From: Bog-532 sp036495425
GTDB lineage: Bacteria > Actinomycetota > Actinomycetes > Streptosporangiales > Streptosporangiaceae
Direction: 5' to 3'
Assembly (NCBI GenBank): GCA_036495425.1
Contig: DASXMW010000032.1
Coordinates: forward strand, 1 to 30,482
DNA length: 30,482 nucleotides
Positions 1-8,075 of this stretch are shown here, piece after piece. Below the pieces are notes generated by a model. It saw nothing but the letters and a program-made list of their open reading frames with translations, was not told where the DNA came from and did not search any database. The stretch's first letter is position 1. Every line of letters begins with the position of its first letter. Position numbers and translations under genes: made by a program.

Positions 1-1115
1 GGGGGTATCGGCCCGCTCGGCACCCGGGCCTGGCTGGGCACCCGGGCCGGCGCCACCACCCGGTCCTTTCCGTCGGCCGTCACCTCGGTCCCGCCCGTCA
101 CCCCGGATCCGGGGATCACGGGATGGCGCGGACGGCTGGACTCCCGCACCACCAGGCTGCAGGGCAGCAGCTCCACGCCCGCGCTCGGCCGGCCTTCGAT
201 CGCGGCCAGCAGCCGTTCGCCGGCCGCCCGCCCCAGCTCCCGCAGGTTCATGTCCACCGTGGTCAGCGGGGGACGGGACGCCACCGCGATGACCTCCCAG
301 TTGTCGAAGCCGACCACGGCCACGTCGTCCGGAACCCGGCGGCCCGCCTCGCGGAGGGCGTCGGCCACGCCCCGGGCGATCTGGTCGTTGCCGCAGAAGA
401 TCGCGTCCAGGTGCGCCTCGGACCGCAGCAGCACGTCGGTGGCCTGGCGGCCCCACTCTTCGGTCCACTCGCCGAACAGCGGCTCGCCCCCGGCCAATTC
501 CAGGCCCGCGGCGGCCAGCGTCTTCTCCGCGCCCGCGGCCCGCAGCACCGCGGCCTTGAACCGCCGCGGCCCGGTCACGTGGCCGATGGTGGTCCGGCCC
601 GTGCTCAGCAGGTGCTGCACGGCCAGCGAGCCGCCCTGCTCGTCGTCGGGGATCAGCGACAGGTCACCCGGGTCGGTCGAGTGCGTCATCGCGTACACCA
701 CCGGCACCGGCAGGCCGCGGCCGATCGGGTCCCGGGGGTCCTGCCGCCGGCCGGTCACGATGATCCCGTCCACCCGGCGTTCCAGCAGCGTGCGCAGGTA
801 GTGCTGCTCCCGGATCCGGTCGTCCCGGCTGTCGCACAGAAACACCGAGATGCGGCCGGGGCCGAGTGCGTCCTCGGCGCCCTGCATGACCGGGATGCTG
901 AACCGGCCGAAGCTGTCGGTGGTGATCAGGCCCACAGTGAAGCTGCGCCCGGTCAGCAGGCCACGGGCCAGGGCGTTGGGCTGGTAGCCGAGCCGTTCCG
1001 CGGCCTGGCGCACCCTCATCGCCGTGTCGGCGCTGATGCCGCCGCGGCCGTTGAGCGCTTTGGATGCCGTGCCGGGGGAGACGCCTGCGAGGCGGGCCAC
1101 GTCCGTGATCGTCAC
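1..1115 (-). CDS. LacI-family transcriptional regulator (C-terminus runs off the window)
   Basis: This is a sugar-responsive DNA-binding repressor. The N-terminus reads VTITDVARLAGVSPGTASKA, the LacI helix-turn-helix, followed by the hinge segment LGYQPNALARGLLTGRS. The periplasmic-binding-protein-like effector domain follows, with VGLITTDSFGRF, GRTTIGHVTGP, DAIFCGNDQIARG, VAVVGFDNWEVIA and the closing PLTTVDMNLRELGRAA. No stop is reached before position 1, and the visible part already has about 371 residues against the usual 330-350, so the C-terminal tail (Gly/Pro/Val-rich after SLVVRESSRPR) is longer than normal. The start is uncertain. GTG at 1115 sits right at the HTH, but the best Shine-Dalgarno-like stretch (GGGGAGG on the minus strand) is about 25 nt further upstream, and an in-frame TTG lies upstream of that. 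It diverges from the glycosidase/ABC operon, so it is probably that operon's regulator (inference). Confidence 0.93.
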   Translation of the reverse strand, partial: MTITDVARLAGVSPGTASKALNGRGGISADTAMRVRQAAERLGYQPNALARGLLTGRSFTVGLITTDSFGRFSIPVMQGAEDALGPGRISVFLCDSRDDRIREQHYLRTLLERRVDGIIVTGRRQDPRDPIGRGLPVPVVYAMTHSTDPGDLSLIPDDEQGGSLAVQHLLSTGRTTIGHVTGPRRFKAAVLRAAGAEKTLAAAGLELAGGEPLFGEWTEEWGRQATDVLLRSEAHLDAIFCGNDQIARGVADALREAGRRVPDDVAVVGFDNWEVIAVASRPPLTTVDMNLRELGRAAGERLLAAIEGRPSAGVELLPCSLVVRESSRPRHPVIPGSGVTGGTEVTADGKDRVVAPARVPSQARVPSGPIP

Positions 1116-1224
1116 CGGGCTTCGGCTGATGGGGCTCGCGGCCGCCTCCCCTCGTCGGGCGAACCCGGTCCGGATCGTCCCGGCCGGGCAGAGCTCCGAT
1201 CGGTGCCCCCGATCGGTCAACGTT

Positions 1225-1350
1225 GTCGGTCAGCGCCGTCCGGCCAGAAGCAGAGCCGGGCCGGGCAACACTGCCGGTCAGCGCCGCCCGGCCACCAAGC
1301 AGAACCCGGCCGGGCGTCGTTCCCGTCAACGCCACCCGGCCCGCGGCCGG
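1225..1350. repeat. Imperfect tandem repeat, about 48 bp unit, 2.6 copies
   Basis: Units begin at about 1225, 1273 and 1322. Each opens with a variant of GTCRGCGCC/GTCAACGCC, continues with YCCGGCCA and an AAGCAGA stretch, and ends in CCGGCCGGGC. A related partial copy lies upstream (CGGCCGGGC at 1182, GATCGGTCAACG near 1211). The array lies between the LacI-type regulator and the glycosidase operon. It shows no supported coding potential. The rest of the 482-bp spacer is AT-richer from about 1378 onward and holds the promoter and palindrome listed separately. Confidence 0.6.
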
Positions 1351-1481
1351 AGCCCAGGCCGAGGCGACGTTGCCAGGAGTATAGGTGGCATTCATGCGAA
1401 AAGCTATGAGATCCGCGTTTCTGACTACTCTCCGAAGTCATGTTACTACTACGCCACTTAGGCGAAAAATGCCTGGATGTC

Positions 1482-1510
1482 TTGACCCTCAGATCGGCTA
1501 GCTCTAGAGT
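1482..1510 (+). promoter_or_regulatory. Sigma-70-type promoter for the glycosidase/ABC operon
   Basis: TTGACC (1482-1487), a 17-nt spacer, and TAGAGT (1505-1510) match the actinobacterial housekeeping promoter pattern with ideal spacing. The predicted start is near 1517, giving an untranslated leader of about 80 nt before the ATG at 1598. Confidence 0.65.
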
Positions 1511-1531
1511 CGCCGGTACGAAAACCTTTGC

Positions 1532-1543
1532 GTTACATGTAAC
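1532..1543. promoter_or_regulatory. Perfect 12-bp palindrome, candidate LacI-family operator
   Basis: GTTACATGTAAC is a perfect inverted repeat lying just downstream of the predicted transcription start. That is a position where a bound repressor would block transcription. The adjacent divergent LacI-type regulator makes it a plausible operator. It lacks the central CG dinucleotide common in LacI/CcpA-type sites, which lowers confidence. Another protein could also use it. Confidence 0.45.
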
Positions 1544-1597
1544 TCATCCGTTATCAAAACCCTGCGCGCGACGTCTCACTGGGGAGGCCTTTTCCGA

Positions 1598-3610
1598 ATG
1601 GGTGTGTTCACGCAAAGCGGTTCGGCGCTGGAGTGGCGGGGTGGGCACGAGACCGTGCGCCTCGAGCCCTGGGGCGCCAACAGCCTGCGGGTGCGGGGCA
1701 CGATGTGGCGAGCCATCGAGGACGATCTTCCTGGCGCCCTGGAGACCCCGGACACCAGTACGACCGGACAGGTCGAGATCGCGGCGACCGTAGCCCGGAT
1801 CACCAACGGCGACCTCACCGCCGAAGTGTCCGCCTCCGGCCAGATCGCCTACTTCGGGGCGGACGGCCGCGAACTGCTGTCCGAGGTGACCCCCCACTTC
1901 ACCGGCCCGCCCATGCGGCGCTACCGGGCCAACGGCGGCGGCACCCACCACTTCGAGATGCTGTTCAACGCCCACGACGACGAGCGCTTCTACGGCCTGG
2001 GCCAGCACCAGCACGGCCGGCTGAACCAGAAGGGCGCGGTCGTCGAGCTGATCCAGCGCAACACCGAGGTGTCGATCCCGTTCCTGGTCTCCAACCGCGG
2101 CTACGGCCTGCTGTGGAACCACCCCGGCGTCGGCCGGGTCGAGCTGGGCACCACCGCCACCCGCTGGGTGTCCGAGACCACCCGCCAGTGGGACTACTGG
2201 ATCACCGCCGCCCCCGAGCCCGCCCAGATCATGCGCCAGTACGGCGACGCGGCCGGCCGGGCCCCGCTGATGCCCGAGTGGGCCACCGGGTTCTGGCAGT
2301 GCAAGCTCCGCTACAAGACCCAGGACGAACTGCTCAGCGTGGCCCGGGAGTACAAGGAGCGCGGGCTGCCGCTGTCGGTCATCGTGATCGACTACTTCCA
2401 CTGGACCCTGCAGGGGGAGTGGAAGTTCGACCCCAGCGAGTGGCCCGACCCGGCCGCCATGGTCAAGGAGCTCGACCAGCTCGGGGTCAAGCTGATGGTG
2501 TCGATCTGGCCCAACGTCAACCCGGCCAGCGAGAACTACGCCGAGATGAAGGACCGCGGCCTGCTGGTCGAGAGCGAGCACGGCCTCGACTTCCAGCTCG
2601 CGTTCTGGGAGCGGGACTCGCCGGTCAAGGTGCCGATGACGTTCTACGACCCGACCAACCCCGAGGCCCGGGACTACATCTGGTCCAAGGTCAAGCAGAA
2701 CTACTACGACTACGGCATCCGCACCTGGTGGCTGGACGCCTGCGAGCCCGAGCTGGTGCCCGAGGCCCCGGAGAACCTGCGCTACCACCTGGGCCCGGGC
2801 CTGGAGACCACCAACATCTACCCGATGCTGCACGCAAAGGGTTTCTACGAGCACATGCGGGCCGAGGGCGAGGAGGAGATCCTCAGCCTGATCCGGTCGG
2901 CCTGGGCCGGCAGCCAGCGCTACGGCGCGCTGGTCTGGTCGGGTGACATCGAGTCGACCTTCGACGACCTGCGCCGCCAGATCCCGGCCGGCCTGAACAT
3001 CGGCCTGTCCGGCATCCCCTGGTGGACCACGGACATCGGCGGGTTCAAGAACGGCAACATCCACGACCCGACCTTCCGCGAGCTGATCGTGCGCTGGTTC
3101 CAGTTCGGGGTGTTCTGCCCGGTGTTCCGGCTGCACGGCATCCGCCAGCCCGGCACGATGGTCGGCGCCCAGCAGACCGGCGCCGACAACGAGGTCTGGA
3201 GCTTCGGCACCGAGCAGTACGAGATCATCCGCCGCCTGCTCTTCCTGCGCGAGCGGCTCCGGCCCTACGTCCTGGACCAGATGCGGGTCGCCCACGAGAC
3301 CGGGCTGCCGCCCATGCGGCCGCTGTTCGTGGACCACGCGGACGACCCCACCAGCTGGGAGGTCGAGGACCAGTACCTGTTCGGCCCGGACGTGCTGGTG
3401 GCCCCGGTCTACACCGAGGGGGCCCGGGAACGCCGGGTCTGGCTGCCCCCCGGCAGCACCTGGGTGAACGCCTGGTCGCGCACGGAGCACGCGGGTGGCC
3501 AGTGGGTGGACGCGCCCGCCCCGCTCGATACCATCCCTGTCTACCTGCGGCAGGGCGGCGCGGTGACGCCGTTCGGGCCGCTCGCTGATCTCGAGCCGGC
3601 GGGGGAGTGA
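1598..3610 (+). CDS. GH31 family alpha-glycosidase (alpha-xylosidase/alpha-glucosidase-like)
   Basis: Retaining alpha-glycosidase of 670 residues, in the GH31 size range. An N-terminal beta-sandwich (about 1-190) contains YGLGQHQHGRLN. The (beta/alpha)8 barrel starts near MPEWATGFWQCKLRYKTQDE. The catalytic nucleophile is Asp380 in WWLDACEPE, and the acid/base is Asp450 in LVWSGDIES. A C-terminal beta domain follows (RPLFVDHADDPTSW, DVLVAPV). The LDACEPE form of the nucleophile motif resembles alpha-xylosidase-like GH31 members more than the WxDMNE type, so an alpha-xyloside or related oligosaccharide is a reasonable but unproven substrate. There is no signal peptide, so it acts in the cytoplasm. 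ATG follows GGGGAGG at 1581. It is the first gene of an operon with the two permeases (6-nt gap) and the binding protein, consistent with import followed by intracellular hydrolysis. Confidence 0.93.
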   Translation: MGVFTQSGSALEWRGGHETVRLEPWGANSLRVRGTMWRAIEDDLPGALETPDTSTTGQVEIAATVARITNGDLTAEVSASGQIAYFGADGRELLSEVTPHFTGPPMRRYRANGGGTHHFEMLFNAHDDERFYGLGQHQHGRLNQKGAVVELIQRNTEVSIPFLVSNRGYGLLWNHPGVGRVELGTTATRWVSETTRQWDYWITAAPEPAQIMRQYGDAAGRAPLMPEWATGFWQCKLRYKTQDELLSVAREYKERGLPLSVIVIDYFHWTLQGEWKFDPSEWPDPAAMVKELDQLGVKLMVSIWPNVNPASENYAEMKDRGLLVESEHGLDFQLAFWERDSPVKVPMTFYDPTNPEARDYIWSKVKQNYYDYGIRTWWLDACEPELVPEAPENLRYHLGPGLETTNIYPMLHAKGFYEHMRAEGEEEILSLIRSAWAGSQRYGALVWSGDIESTFDDLRRQIPAGLNIGLSGIPWWTTDIGGFKNGNIHDPTFRELIVRWFQFGVFCPVFRLHGIRQPGTMVGAQQTGADNEVWSFGTEQYEIIRRLLFLRERLRPYVLDQMRVAHETGLPPMRPLFVDHADDPTSWEVEDQYLFGPDVLVAPVYTEGARERRVWLPPGSTWVNAWSRTEHAGGQWVDAPAPLDTIPVYLRQGGAVTPFGPLADLEPAGE

Positions 3611-3616
3611 CCTGAC

Positions 3617-4585
3617 GTGGCCAGCAGAACCGAGGCGCCAGCCCGGCCCAGCCGCCGGTCCCAGAAGCCCGACCGGGCCGTCAGCGAGGTCAGCCGGGCG
3701 TCGGTCTGGACGCGGTGGGCCCGCATGGCCTTCCTGGTGCCCGCGGTCCTCTACGTGCTGTTCGCGTTCGTCATCCCGATCGTCTACAACCTGATCCTGA
3801 GCTTCGAGCAGACCTCGCCGGCCACGATCTCCAGCCTGTTCGCGCCGTTCGCCGGCATCCAGAACTACAAGATCACGCTGGAGCAGGCCACCACCCAGAG
3901 CGCGATCATCCGGACCTTCAGCTTCACGATCCTGTCGCTGCTGTTCCAGTTCATCATCGGGTTCGGCCTGGCCCTGCTGTTCAACCTGAAGTTCCCGCTG
4001 CGCAGGTTCGCCCGCTCGCTGGTCATCATTCCCTGGCTGCTGCCCCTGCTGATCACCGGCTTCATCTTCCAGTTCCTGCTGCAGGCCGAGGCCGGGGCGG
4101 TCAACCAGATCCTGGGCGACATTGGCCTGATCAGCCACCCGATCGGCTTCCTGACCTCGCCGGGCTGGGCCTACGTCGCGATCCTCATCGCTAACATCTG
4201 GATCGGCATCCCGTTCTTCACCGTGCTGCTGTTCAGTGCGCTGCAGGACGTGCCGATCGAGCTGAAGGAAGCGGCCATGCTGGACGGCGCGAACAGCGTG
4301 CAGCGGCTGTTCCGGGTCACCCTGCCGATCATCCGGCCGATCATCGAGGTCGTGTTCGTGCTTGGGTTCGTGTTCACGGTCAAAGTCTTCGACGTGGTGA
4401 TCGGGCTGACCCAAGGTGGGCCGGCCAACTCCACCCAGCTGCTGGCCACCTGGGGCTACAACCTGTCGTTCCAGCAGTTCGAGTACGGCCAGGGCGCGGC
4501 CCTGAACACAATCCTGCTGATCATCGCGCTGGTCGCGGCGCCCATCTACATCCGGCTCAACCGAGACTCCCTGCGGAGGGCATGA
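3617..4585 (+). CDS. Carbohydrate ABC transporter permease (MalF/UgpA-like)
   Basis: Inner-membrane subunit of a CUT1-type sugar importer, 322 residues. About 35 hydrophilic N-terminal residues precede the first membrane segment (MAFLVPAVLYVLFAFVIPIV). Five further hydrophobic segments follow. The cytoplasmic EAA loop that docks the ATPase is clear at about residue 218 (EAAMLDGA then LPIIRP). The start is GTG at 3617, preceded by GGGGGAG that overlaps the end of the glycosidase gene, which indicates translational coupling. The next permease gene begins 1 nt after this one ends. The partner ATPase is not in the window. Confidence 0.93.
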   Translation: MASRTEAPARPSRRSQKPDRAVSEVSRASVWTRWARMAFLVPAVLYVLFAFVIPIVYNLILSFEQTSPATISSLFAPFAGIQNYKITLEQATTQSAIIRTFSFTILSLLFQFIIGFGLALLFNLKFPLRRFARSLVIIPWLLPLLITGFIFQFLLQAEAGAVNQILGDIGLISHPIGFLTSPGWAYVAILIANIWIGIPFFTVLLFSALQDVPIELKEAAMLDGANSVQRLFRVTLPIIRPIIEVVFVLGFVFTVKVFDVVIGLTQGGPANSTQLLATWGYNLSFQQFEYGQGAALNTILLIIALVAAPIYIRLNRDSLRRA

Positions 4586-4586
4586 C

Positions 4587-5414
4587 ATGACCCGTCAGCG
4601 TCCGCTGACCACCGTGCTGGCCGCGCTCGGCGCCCTGGTCGCGCTGGTCATCCTGCTGTTCCCGCTGTACGCGGTGATCATCGGGTCGCTGGAGAGCAAC
4701 AGCCAGCTGCTGGGCACGCACTACAACTTCCTGCCCCCCACGCCGTCGTTCGCCAACTACAGCACGGTCATCAAGACCCAGGGCGGCCACATCCTCAGCA
4801 CGCTGATCATCGGCATCTTCACCGCCCTGCTCACGCTGGCCATCTCGGTGCCCGCCGCGCACGCCCTGGCCCGGTACCGGTTCCGGGTCACGGTGATCGT
4901 GGTCGGCGGCATGCTGATCGCGCAGATCCTGCCCGCGATCGTCATCGCCAACTCGCTGTTCCTCATCTACCACAAGCTGGGTCTGCTCAACAGCTACCCG
5001 GGCCTGGTCCTGGCCGACGCCAGCTACGGCGTCCCGTTCAGCATCCTGGTGCTCCGGGCCTTCATGCTCGGCCTGCCCAACGACGTCCTGCAGGCCGCCC
5101 GCGTCGACGGCGCGACGGAATGGAAGACCTTCGTCCGGATCGTGCTGCCGATGAGCCGGTCCGCCGTCATCACGGTGGCCGTCTTCGCGTTCCTGAATGG
5201 CTGGGGTGACTTCATCTTCGCTCTCACCCTGCTGTCCGGGAGCAGCTTTGAGCCCATCACCTTGAGTATCTATTCCTACATAGGCGAATTCAGCCAGAAC
5301 ATCGGCGCGGCCATGGCGTTGTGCGTGGTCGGGATTGTGCCTGCGGCCGTGCTGCTCATGGCGGCCCAACGCTACATCGCGTCCGGGCTGACAGTCGGTT
5401 CGGTCAAGGGATGA
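4587..5414 (+). CDS. Carbohydrate ABC transporter permease (MalG/UgpE-like)
   Basis: Second membrane subunit of the sugar importer, 275 residues. It has an N-terminal helix (ALGALVALVILLFPLYAVII) and the periplasmic FLPPTPSFANYSTV stretch typical of MalG-type permeases. The EAA-like loop begins at about residue 169 as QAARVDGATEWKTF, ending in IVLPMSR. The first Glu of the classical motif is Gln here, a tolerated variation. ATG lies at 4587 with AGGG a few bases upstream inside the previous gene. It pairs with the MalF-like protein and the downstream binding protein. Confidence 0.92.
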   Translation: MTRQRPLTTVLAALGALVALVILLFPLYAVIIGSLESNSQLLGTHYNFLPPTPSFANYSTVIKTQGGHILSTLIIGIFTALLTLAISVPAAHALARYRFRVTVIVVGGMLIAQILPAIVIANSLFLIYHKLGLLNSYPGLVLADASYGVPFSILVLRAFMLGLPNDVLQAARVDGATEWKTFVRIVLPMSRSAVITVAVFAFLNGWGDFIFALTLLSGSSFEPITLSIYSYIGEFSQNIGAAMALCVVGIVPAAVLLMAAQRYIASGLTVGSVKG

Positions 5415-5448
5415 GGCCGCTGTTTTCGGGCGGTCGTCAATTCTGAAA

Positions 5449-5494
5449 AATTCCGGGCACGGTGCCTCAATGGCAATTCGGCTCGGTCGGAATT
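5449..5494 (+). promoter_or_regulatory. Stem-loop in the permease-to-binding-protein spacer
   Basis: AATTCCG (5449-5455) pairs with CGGAATT (5488-5494). Inside it GGCAC and GTGCC (5456-5466) form a second short stem. The outer stem ends directly before the AGGAGGG ribosome site of the binding-protein gene. Intra-operon structures at this place often mark processing or attenuation that raises binding-protein expression over permeases. That role is inferred. Confidence 0.4.
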
Positions 5495-5506
5495 AGGAGG
5501 GACCAA

Positions 5507-6835
5507 ATGACGGCAAAGTGGCCGTACCAAGGGAGCGGGAGACCTCGCGGCTCCAGTCGCCGCATGCGCTTCATGGCGGTGGGTGCGGTCGCGGCTGCAG
5601 CCGCCCTGACCGCGGCGGGCTGCAGTTCCTCGGGGGGCGGCAGCGGCGGCGGATCCAGTAGCAACGGCAAGGTGACCATCACCGAGCTGGACTACTTCAC
5701 CACCGGCGGCAGCAACACCGCGGTGAACGCCTACAACAAGCAGTACGAGCAGGCCCACCCCAACGTCACGATCAAGCGTGAGGTCGTGCCCTTCGCCAAC
5801 CTGATCACCAAGGTGCTGCAGGAGGCCAGCGCCGGTGACCTGCCGAACATCGTCATGCTCGACAACCCGAACGTTCCCCAGGTCGCGGCCACCGGCCAGC
5901 TCGTGCCCCTGAACAGCCAGCCCGGCTTCTCCACCGCGGGCTACGTGAAGGGTGCCATCTCCGAGTGCACGTTCCAGGGCAAGCAGTACTGCTTCCCGAT
6001 CGGCACCAACACGGTCGGCATCTTCTACAACAAGAAGATGCTGGCTGCGGCGGGCGTTCAGCCGCCCAAGTCCTGGGCCGAACTGCAGTCCGCCGCCAAG
6101 AAGCTGACCAAGGGCAAGACTTTCGGCGTCGCGTTCGACGCCACCGCTGACGAGCAGTCCACCTGGCAGCTGGAGCCGTTCGCCTGGAGCCAGGGCGGCG
6201 ACCTGGACAAGGTCGACTCGCCGGCGTGGCAGCAGTCCCTGCAGCTGTGGGTCAACATGGTCAAGGACGGCTCAGCGTCCAAGTCCGTGCTCCAGTGGGG
6301 CCAGTCCCCGGACCTGGTCCAGCAGTTCACCAACAAGACCGCGGCCATCATCGAGGACGGTCCCTGGATCTTCCCCAACCTGAACACCGCGGGCTGGAAA
6401 TACAACGTGGACTACGGCGTGGTCCCGATCCCGACCAAGAGCGGGACCGGCACCCCGGTCACCGGGCTGGGTGGCGAGACCTGGAACCTCGGCAAGTCGG
6501 GCAGCTCGGAGCAGCAGTCCGCGGCATGGAACTGGATCAAGGGCACCCAGACTCCGTCGGAGATGAGCTACTTCAGCAAGGAGATGTACTACCTGCCCAC
6601 CAAGACCTCGGTCCTGGCGCAGTACACCAAGCTGAGCCCGCAGTACCAGGTGTTCGCCAAGGAGACCGAGAACTCCAAGTCGCGCACGACTGAGTACGGG
6701 GCCAACTACCCGAAGGTCTCGCAGGCCGTCTGGACCGCCATCCAGTCCGCGATCACCGGCACCTCGTCGGTGAGCTCGTCCCTGACCCAGGCGCAATCCA
6801 CGGTGTCCGGAGTCCAGAAGGTCAGCGGCAGCTGA
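5507..6835 (+). CDS. Sugar ABC transporter substrate-binding lipoprotein
   Basis: Extracytoplasmic solute-binding protein of family 1, 442 residues. The start ATG at 5507 is fixed by AGGAGGG at 5496-5502; an in-frame ATG at 5462 lies upstream of that site. The signal peptide has twin arginines (SSRRMRF, residues 16-22), an Ala-rich core, and a lipobox LTAAGC with Cys39 as the lipidation site. A Ser/Gly-rich tether (SSSGGGSGGGSSS) follows. Mature-protein features include TELDYFTTGG, DLPNIVMLDNPNVPQ, CFPIGTNTVGIFYNKKML, PPKSWAELQSAAKKL and GLGGETWNLGK, all typical of sugar-binding proteins. It is the last gene of the operon and is followed by a strong hairpin terminator. The ligand cannot be read from sequence; given the GH31 enzyme an alpha-linked oligosaccharide is likely. 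Confidence 0.95.
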   Translation: MTAKWPYQGSGRPRGSSRRMRFMAVGAVAAAAALTAAGCSSSGGGSGGGSSSNGKVTITELDYFTTGGSNTAVNAYNKQYEQAHPNVTIKREVVPFANLITKVLQEASAGDLPNIVMLDNPNVPQVAATGQLVPLNSQPGFSTAGYVKGAISECTFQGKQYCFPIGTNTVGIFYNKKMLAAAGVQPPKSWAELQSAAKKLTKGKTFGVAFDATADEQSTWQLEPFAWSQGGDLDKVDSPAWQQSLQLWVNMVKDGSASKSVLQWGQSPDLVQQFTNKTAAIIEDGPWIFPNLNTAGWKYNVDYGVVPIPTKSGTGTPVTGLGGETWNLGKSGSSEQQSAAWNWIKGTQTPSEMSYFSKEMYYLPTKTSVLAQYTKLSPQYQVFAKETENSKSRTTEYGANYPKVSQAVWTAIQSAITGTSSVSSSLTQAQSTVSGVQKVSGS

Positions 6836-6874
6836 CCTCCATCCGCACAGGCCGCTAGTCAGGCCTTCACAGAC

Positions 6875-6918
6875 GGGCCCGTGGGCCTGGCCGGGACCTC
6901 CGCCAGGCCCGCGGGCCC
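6875..6918 (+). terminator. Long hairpin terminator after the sugar operon
   Basis: Arms GGGCCCGTGGGCCTGGC (6875-6891) and GCCAGGCCCGCGGGCCC (6902-6918) form a 17-bp stem with one G-U pair and a 10-nt loop. There is no T-run, as is common in high-GC actinobacteria. It lies 39 nt after the binding-protein stop. Confidence 0.7.
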
Positions 6919-6936
6919 TACCATGCCCGCGAGAAA

Positions 6937-7061
6937 CCTCACCAGCACCAGCAGCCCACGAGCCTCACCGGGCCCCGCCAGCCTCACCGGCCCCGCCAGC
7001 CTCAGCTATCCACGAGCCCCACGAGACTTACCAGCCCCACAAGCCTCAGCGGCCCCGCTAG
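6937..7061. repeat. Degenerate 9-nt periodic repeat array (copy 1)
   Basis: About 14 units of 8-10 nt resembling CCYCRNNRG run from 6937 to 7061, for example CCTCACCGG, CCCCGCCAG, CCCCACGAG and CCTCAGCGG. Two near-identical double units occupy 6963-6981 and 6982-6999. The last unit, CCCCGCTAG, contains the stop codon of the minus-strand GST-like gene. On the minus strand the array is G-rich and forms the 3' region of that gene. Related arrays occur at 15592-15645 and 18045-18197. Confidence 0.65.
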
Positions 7062-8062
7062 TCCGCGCCGTGCCCGGGCAGCACACGCTCCGCCTCGGGC
7101 GGCGGGCCCGGCGGTGTCCCGTCGCCGAACGGCCGCCCGCCCAGCTCCTCCCGCCCGTGCGCGGTCAGCCAGTTGCGCAGGTCCGGCCCGGCGGGCACGA
7201 TCCCGGTCGGGTTGATGGTCCGGTGCACCACGTAGTAGTGCTCCTTGATCTGGACGAAGTCGATGGTGTCGCCGAACCCGGGCGTCTGGAACAGGTCCCG
7301 CGCGTAGGCCCACAGCACCGGCATCTCGCTCAGCTTGGACCGGTTGCACTTGAAGTGGCCGTGGTACACCGGGTCGAACCGGGCCAGCGTGGTGAACAGC
7401 CGGATGTCGGCCTCGGTGATCGTGTCCCCGACCAGGAACCGCTGGCCGGCCAGCCGCTCGCTGAGCCAGTCCAGCCGCTTGAACAGCCGCCCGTAGGCCG
7501 CCTCGTAGGCCCGCTGCGAGGTGGCGAACCCGGCCTGGTAGACGGCGTTGTTGACGTCCTTGTAGACACCCAGCGCCACCTCGTCGATCTCGTCCCGGTA
7601 CTTCTCCGGGTACAGGTCGGGCGCGCCGGGCCGGAAGTACGCCGTCCACTCGGTCTCGAAGTCCAGCGTGATCTGCGGGTAGTCGCTGGTCACCACCGCG
7701 CCGCTGGGCACGTCGACGATGGCGGGCACGGTGACGCCCCGGTCGTAGCCGGGCACCGCCTTCTCGTAGGCCTCACCCAGCCGCTCGATGCCGAGCACCG
7801 GGTCCCGGCCGCCCGGATCCAGGTCGAACGACCAGCTGCGTTCATCGTGCACCGGCCCGGCCAGCGCCATCGAGATGACTGGCTCCAGGCCCAGCAGCCG
7901 CCGCACGATCACCGCCCGGTTGGCCCACGGGCAGGCCCGGGCCACCGCCAGCCGGTACCGGCCCGGCTCGACCGGCCAGCCGTCCCGGCCGTCGGCGGTG
8001 ATCCGCGCGTTCAGGTACCGGGTGTCGCGGACGTACGTGCCCTTATCGCCGTTATCGCTCAC
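7058..8062 (-). CDS. ECM4/YqjG-like glutathionyl-hydroquinone reductase homologue (Xi-class GST fold)
   Basis: Thioredoxin-fold plus helical GST-type protein, 334 residues. The catalytic Cys44 lies in CPWANR, the signature of Xi-class enzymes that reduce S-thiol conjugates of hydroquinones. The family also shows YPQITLDFETEW, LYP..YRDEID, the FLVGDTITEADIRLF motif of the GST C-domain, and FDPVYHGHFKCN. In an actinobacterium the thiol is presumably mycothiol rather than glutathione (inference). GTG at 8062 is preferred because the minus strand reads TAGTGT followed by 7 nt and the GTG, the geometry of a leaderless transcript. TTG at 8080 would add six residues with no better support. The stop codon is embedded in the 9-nt repeat array. 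Confidence 0.88.
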   Translation of the reverse strand: MSDNGDKGTYVRDTRYLNARITADGRDGWPVEPGRYRLAVARACPWANRAVIVRRLLGLEPVISMALAGPVHDERSWSFDLDPGGRDPVLGIERLGEAYEKAVPGYDRGVTVPAIVDVPSGAVVTSDYPQITLDFETEWTAYFRPGAPDLYPEKYRDEIDEVALGVYKDVNNAVYQAGFATSQRAYEAAYGRLFKRLDWLSERLAGQRFLVGDTITEADIRLFTTLARFDPVYHGHFKCNRSKLSEMPVLWAYARDLFQTPGFGDTIDFVQIKEHYYVVHRTINPTGIVPAGPDLRNWLTAHGREELGGRPFGDGTPPGPPPEAERVLPGHGAD

Positions 8063-8069
8063 GGCGTCG

Positions 8070-8075
8070 ACACTA
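8070..8075 (-). promoter_or_regulatory. -10 element of a leaderless promoter for the GST-like gene
   Basis: On the minus strand TAGTGT is followed by exactly 7 nt and then GTG (8062). This places the transcription start on the start codon. There is no Shine-Dalgarno sequence and no clear -35 element. Confidence 0.45.

Noticed and set aside
664..1395. A minus-strand frame starting near 1395 that overlaps the regulator
   Set aside because: It runs in a different frame from the LacI helix-turn-helix and gives only Arg/Pro/Gly-rich sequence after the repeat region.
1544..4588. A 1014-codon open frame on the minus strand opposite the GH31 and permease genes
   Set aside because: It is antisense to genes with clear catalytic and EAA motifs, its translation is Asp/Gln/Val/Gly-rich low-complexity sequence, and long antisense frames are expected in DNA with this GC content.
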